Part shown: piece after piece, positions 13,377-15,992 of the stretch
Numbering within the stretch: the first letter of the stretch is position 1
Layout: the number at the start of each line of letters is the position of its first letter
Origin: JACZQZ01 sp046756945
Lineage (GTDB): Bacteria > Pseudomonadota > Alphaproteobacteria > Rhodospirillales > 2-02-FULL-58-16
Length of the DNA stretch: 15,992 nt
Assembly (NCBI GenBank): GCA_046756945.1
Contig: JBHHXI010000070.1
Location: 1-15,992, forward strand
Direction of reading: 5' to 3'
Notes under the pieces: model-generated
The model's input: only the letters and a program-made list of their open reading frames with translations
The model's database searches: none
Told to the model about the DNA's origin: nothing
Made by a program: the position numbers and the translations under genes

Positions 13377-13805
13377 ATGGAAGGCTACCTGGGGCTTTTT
13401 TTCAGCGCGTTGCTGGCGGCGACCATACTGCCGTTTTCGTCGGAAGCGGTGCTCGCCGCGCTGTACGCCGTCGACCGCTACGACGCGGTTCTCCTGTGGC
13501 TGGTGGCGAGCGTCGGCAACACCCTGGGCGGGCTGGTCAACTGGGTGCTCGGGCGTTTTTGCCTGCACTGGCAGGACCGCCGCTGGTTCCCCGTCGCGCC
13601 GGAGCGGCTGCAGCGCGCGCAGGCGTGGTTCGGCCGCTACGGCACGTGGTCGCTGCTGTTCGCGTGGCTGCCGGTGGTCGGCGACCCGCTGACCTTCGCC
13701 GCCGGCGTATTGCGGGTCAATGTGTGGGTGTTCGTAGTGCTCGTCGGCATCGGCAAGGCGGCACGCTATGCATTGGTGCTGCTGGCGGCAAAGGGGATTC
13801 TTTAG
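13377..13805 (+). CDS. yqaA: YqaA-type membrane protein (DedA/VTT superfamily)
   Basis: A 142-residue integral membrane protein of the YqaA family, related to DedA/VTT proteins. Conserved features are ATILPFSSEAVLAAL near the N terminus, SVGNTLGGLVNWVLGR in the middle (GN...G...NW..GR) and FAWLPVVGDPLTFAAG, the re-entrant loop motif shared with DedA. DedA-superfamily members act in lipid scrambling or transport and membrane homeostasis; the precise job of YqaA is not known. The start is ATG 13377 with a G-rich ribosome site. It is the last gene of the panBC-DM13 group and ends 4 bp from the convergent dehydrogenase gene. Confidence 0.9.
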   Translation: MEGYLGLFFSALLAATILPFSSEAVLAALYAVDRYDAVLLWLVASVGNTLGGLVNWVLGRFCLHWQDRRWFPVAPERLQRAQAWFGRYGTWSLLFAWLPVVGDPLTFAAGVLRVNVWVFVVLVGIGKAARYALVLLAAKGIL

Positions 13806-13806
13806 G

Positions 13807-13828
13807 CGCCTACGGTGCGGCGTAGGTG
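13807..13828. terminator. Short hairpin shared by two convergent genes
   Basis: CCTACG (13809-13814) and CGTAGG (13821-13826) pair around six bases, extended by a G-T and a C-G pair. It covers the junction of yqaA (+) and the dehydrogenase gene (-), whose stops are 4 bp apart. There is no T-run, so termination is only possible. Confidence 0.35.
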
Positions 13829-14916
13829 ATGCGGTAGACGACCCCCTGGCGGTCGTCGGAGACGAGCAGGGAGCCGTCCGCCAGTTCCTTCACGTCCACC
13901 GGGCGGCCCCAGGCGCGGCCGCGGCGCAGCCAGCCCTCGGCGAAGGGTTCCCAGGAGACCGCGCGGCCCGCCCGGTCGAAGCGCACCCGCGCCACCCGAT
14001 AGCCGTCGGGAACGGTGCGGTTCCACGAACCGTGCTGGGCGACGAAGGCGTCATTGCGGTAGGCGGGCGGGAACAGGCTTCCCCGGTAGAAATGGACGCC
14101 CAGCGCCGCCACGTGGGCGCCGAAGCGCACCGCCGGCGGGGTCACCGGCCGGGGCGGCGGCGGGCCGATATAGGGAGTGCGGGCGCCGCCGCCGCCGTAA
14201 TAGGGGAAGCCAAAATGCAGTCCCTTGCGCGGCGCGTGGTTGAGTTCGTCGGGGGGCACGTCGTCTCCCATGTTGTCGGCGCCGTTGTCGGTGAAAAAGA
14301 GATCCCCCGTTCCCGGGTGGAAGTCGAGGCCGACCGAATTGCGCACGCCGCGGGCGAAGATTTCCGGCGCGCCCCCGCGCGGCTTCAAGCGGATGATGGT
14401 GCCTTCCAGCCCGGTCACCGCACAGACGTTGCACGGCGAGCCGACCGAGACGTAGAGCATGCCGTCCGCGCCAAACGCGGCGTAGCGCCAACCGTGCCAG
14501 GAGTCGTCGGGCAGGCCGTCGAACAGCACCTCGGGCCGGGCGCGGCGCAGCCCTGCGATGTCGGGTCCGTGGAAGCGGACGATGCGGTGCTGTTCGGCGA
14601 CGTACAGGTACGTGTCCCGCCAGGCGATGCCGTTGGCGCCCTTGAGGCCGTCGACGACCTTCACCACCCGGTCGGGGCTCCCGTCACCGTTCTTATCGAC
14701 GATGGCGTAGACGGAATCGCCGCGGGTGCCGACGAAGACCGCATCCAGGTCGCTCGCCACCGCCATGGAGCGGGCGCCGGGAACGCGGGCATAGATCCCG
14801 ATGGCGAAGCCGTCGGGCAGGGCGATGGTCTCACGCACGGACTCCGCGTCCGCCGCGCACGCCGGCAGAGCCGTGCCGGCGGCCAAGACGACGGCGGCGA
14901 CGCGCCGCAGCCTCAA
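13810..14916 (-). CDS. PQQ-type glucose/sorbosone dehydrogenase family protein, exported
   Basis: About 368 residues, a six-bladed beta-propeller of the glucose/sorbosone dehydrogenase family, which binds PQQ and oxidises sugars or polyols in the periplasm. Family marks are LPDGFAIGIYA, LKGANGIAW, VGSPCNVC, IFARGVRNSVGLDFHPGTGDLFFTDNGAD, DELN, HGSWNRT and the ending LLVSDD..GVVYRI. The N terminus RLRRVAAVVLAAGTALPACAADA is a signal peptide. I place the start at TTG 14916. The upstream ATG at 15021 would overlap the neighbouring gene by 68 bases and put about 35 unlikely residues before the signal peptide. PALPAC before the domain could also be read as a lipobox, but proline at -2 is atypical. 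The substrate is unknown. Confidence 0.85.
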   Translation of the reverse strand: MRLRRVAAVVLAAGTALPACAADAESVRETIALPDGFAIGIYARVPGARSMAVASDLDAVFVGTRGDSVYAIVDKNGDGSPDRVVKVVDGLKGANGIAWRDTYLYVAEQHRIVRFHGPDIAGLRRARPEVLFDGLPDDSWHGWRYAAFGADGMLYVSVGSPCNVCAVTGLEGTIIRLKPRGGAPEIFARGVRNSVGLDFHPGTGDLFFTDNGADNMGDDVPPDELNHAPRKGLHFGFPYYGGGGARTPYIGPPPPRPVTPPAVRFGAHVAALGVHFYRGSLFPPAYRNDAFVAQHGSWNRTVPDGYRVARVRFDRAGRAVSWEPFAEGWLRRGRAWGRPVDVKELADGSLLVSDDRQGVVYRITYAAP

Positions 14917-14953
14917 CAGCCCGCCCCATGGACGAGGCCAAGCCGGCCTTGGG

Positions 14954-15991
14954 TCAACGCAGGTAAAGGTGAACTTCGTTGGTTTTGGCGGCCGCGCTGG
15001 TCTTGCCCGACATGGCGACACGGCTGGGCGGCAGGCCCATGTCCATGAGGGAGCGCAGCACGCCGTCGGCGAAACGCCGCGATTTGTTCGTATTCAGGGC
15101 CACCCTGGCCGGACCGCCGGCGCTGGGGGCGACCGCGACCAGATCGAAGACCGCGTTGGGCCGCCGCTCAAGGACCCGGCCGATGGCGCTGTACAGGGCC
15201 TGCTGGTAGGGCACGTTGGCGCGGTCGAAGCGGATGACCACCAGCGGGCGCTTGCCCGTGGTATCCGTGGGCCGGGTGGCGAGACCGTTGGCGCCGACGC
15301 CGGAGGCCGCGACCATGGCCCGGTTGACCAGGCTGACGCCATAGATCTCGCCGCTCTTGACGCCGACCGAAAGCAGATTGAGGTTACTGCGTTCGGTGGC
15401 CACGTAACTGGACTGCCGGCGCACGTCCTCGGAGACCTCTTTCAACAGGCGGTCGATGAGGACGACGGTGCGGTTGACCTCGTCCTCGAGGATGGCGAGC
15501 TGCCGGTGGTCTTCGTCCACGGCGCCGGAGATGCTGAACGCGGCGCGGGCCGATTCCGAGAGGAACCCGGACATGGTGGAGTCCGATGCAATGGCCGTCG
15601 ACAGCCTGTTCATCTGGGCGATGTCCGCGCCCAGGCGATCCAGATCGGCCTGCGCGCTGTTGAACTGCTGGACCAGGATGGGGTTGCCCGGCGTGGTGCC
15701 CACCTGGAGGCGGGCGTTTACCGCCGCCAGGGTGCCATGATAGTGCTGCGAATCCTGGACGATCCGCCCGCGCAACTGTTGCAGCCCCTTGTTGTTCTCG
15801 GAGATGTTTTTCTGCAGTTGGGTCAGCTCCCCGCGCAACTCCACCACCTTCTTGCCGACGAAGGTTCCCGTCGGCGCGCCCGGGGTAACGCCTGTCGGTT
15901 GGAAGTCCGTTGTGCCCAGCGGAGGCCGCGGGCCGGCGGCGACGACGGGCGGGGCGGGGCGGGGCGCCGGTTTGGCCGTCGGCCGGACCAG
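14954..15991 (-). CDS. Envelope protein with coiled coil and OmpA-like C terminus, partial
   Basis: The 5' end lies beyond the window: the frame stays open through 15991, and the GTG at 15847 is probably internal. From the edge inward come a Pro-rich stretch (KPAPRPAPPVV), a long polar helical region likely to form coiled coil (LRGELTQLQKNISENNKGLQQLRG onward to about the middle), and a C-terminal domain. That domain, beginning PLVVIRFDRANVPYQQAL and ending VHLYLR, has the strand-helix order of OmpA/MotB peptidoglycan-binding domains, including the NTNKSRRFADGVL helix and the MGLPPSRVAMSG turn. The usual TD..G motif is replaced by APSAGGPA, so peptidoglycan binding is uncertain. It is upstream of, and on the same strand as, the sugar dehydrogenase (37 bp gap). 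Confidence 0.7.
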   Translation of the reverse strand: MVRPTAKPAPRPAPPVVAAGPRPPLGTTDFQPTGVTPGAPTGTFVGKKVVELRGELTQLQKNISENNKGLQQLRGRIVQDSQHYHGTLAAVNARLQVGTTPGNPILVQQFNSAQADLDRLGADIAQMNRLSTAIASDSTMSGFLSESARAAFSISGAVDEDHRQLAILEDEVNRTVVLIDRLLKEVSEDVRRQSSYVATERSNLNLLSVGVKSGEIYGVSLVNRAMVAASGVGANGLATRPTDTTGKRPLVVIRFDRANVPYQQALYSAIGRVLERRPNAVFDLVAVAPSAGGPARVALNTNKSRRFADGVLRSLMDMGLPPSRVAMSGKTSAAAKTNEVHLYLR

Positions 15992-15992
15992 C

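Noticed and set aside
14917..15021. Start of the sugar dehydrogenase at ATG 15021
   Set aside because: It would overlap the upstream gene by 68 bases and place about 35 basic, proline-rich residues before a normal signal peptide.

Overview
The window is a GC-rich, gene-dense stretch of bacterial chromosome. It is most likely from an alphaproteobacterium of the Rhodospirillales type. This is inferred from the gene families, without a database search: a short RNase D with no HRDC domain, an NDUFA9-type complex I-associated reductase, a double-length dCTP deaminase, a DM13 protein, a YqaA-type membrane protein and a FixK/FNR-type operator. Nothing looks like a phage, a transposon or a CRISPR array.

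Left part (1-4450): a 59-bp G/C-run tandem repeat, then rnd (-) downstream of tRNA-Leu(CAG) (-), the NDUFA9-like SDR (+), a small exported protein of unknown function (+) and a MarR regulator (-). Next comes a lower-GC patch with a perfect FNR box and two tiny ORFs, one of them a 28-residue membrane peptide. A repeat- and hairpin-rich spacer then leads to tRNA-Ser(GGA) (-).

Middle part (4500-10700): an RlmI-type rRNA methyltransferase (-), a mazEF-like toxin-antitoxin pair (+) with a palindrome over its -10, a lipoprotein gamma-glutamyltransferase with a repeat-built linker (-), a 53-residue CcoQ/FixQ-like peptide without its oxidase operon (+), dCTP deaminase (-) and a 70-residue zinc-ribbon protein (-).

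At 10798-10894, between the divergent zinc-ribbon gene and panB, is a compact A/T-rich cluster. It holds two perfect, directly adjacent DnaA boxes, two near-perfect ones and a 14-bp direct repeat. This is the most striking non-coding signal here, and a replication origin or a DnaA-controlled promoter is possible. Right of it, panB-panC-DM13-yqaA form a tight + strand operon. That operon converges on a PQQ-type sugar dehydrogenase gene (-) and a partial coiled-coil/OmpA-like envelope gene (-) that runs off the right edge.

Functionally the genes are mostly housekeeping: RNA processing and modification, nucleotide and pantothenate synthesis, glutathione turnover. There are hints of low-oxygen respiration (FNR box, CcoQ-like peptide, complex I-associated protein). 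The FNR-linked micro-ORFs, the orphan CcoQ-like gene and the DnaA-box cluster are the items most worth following up.
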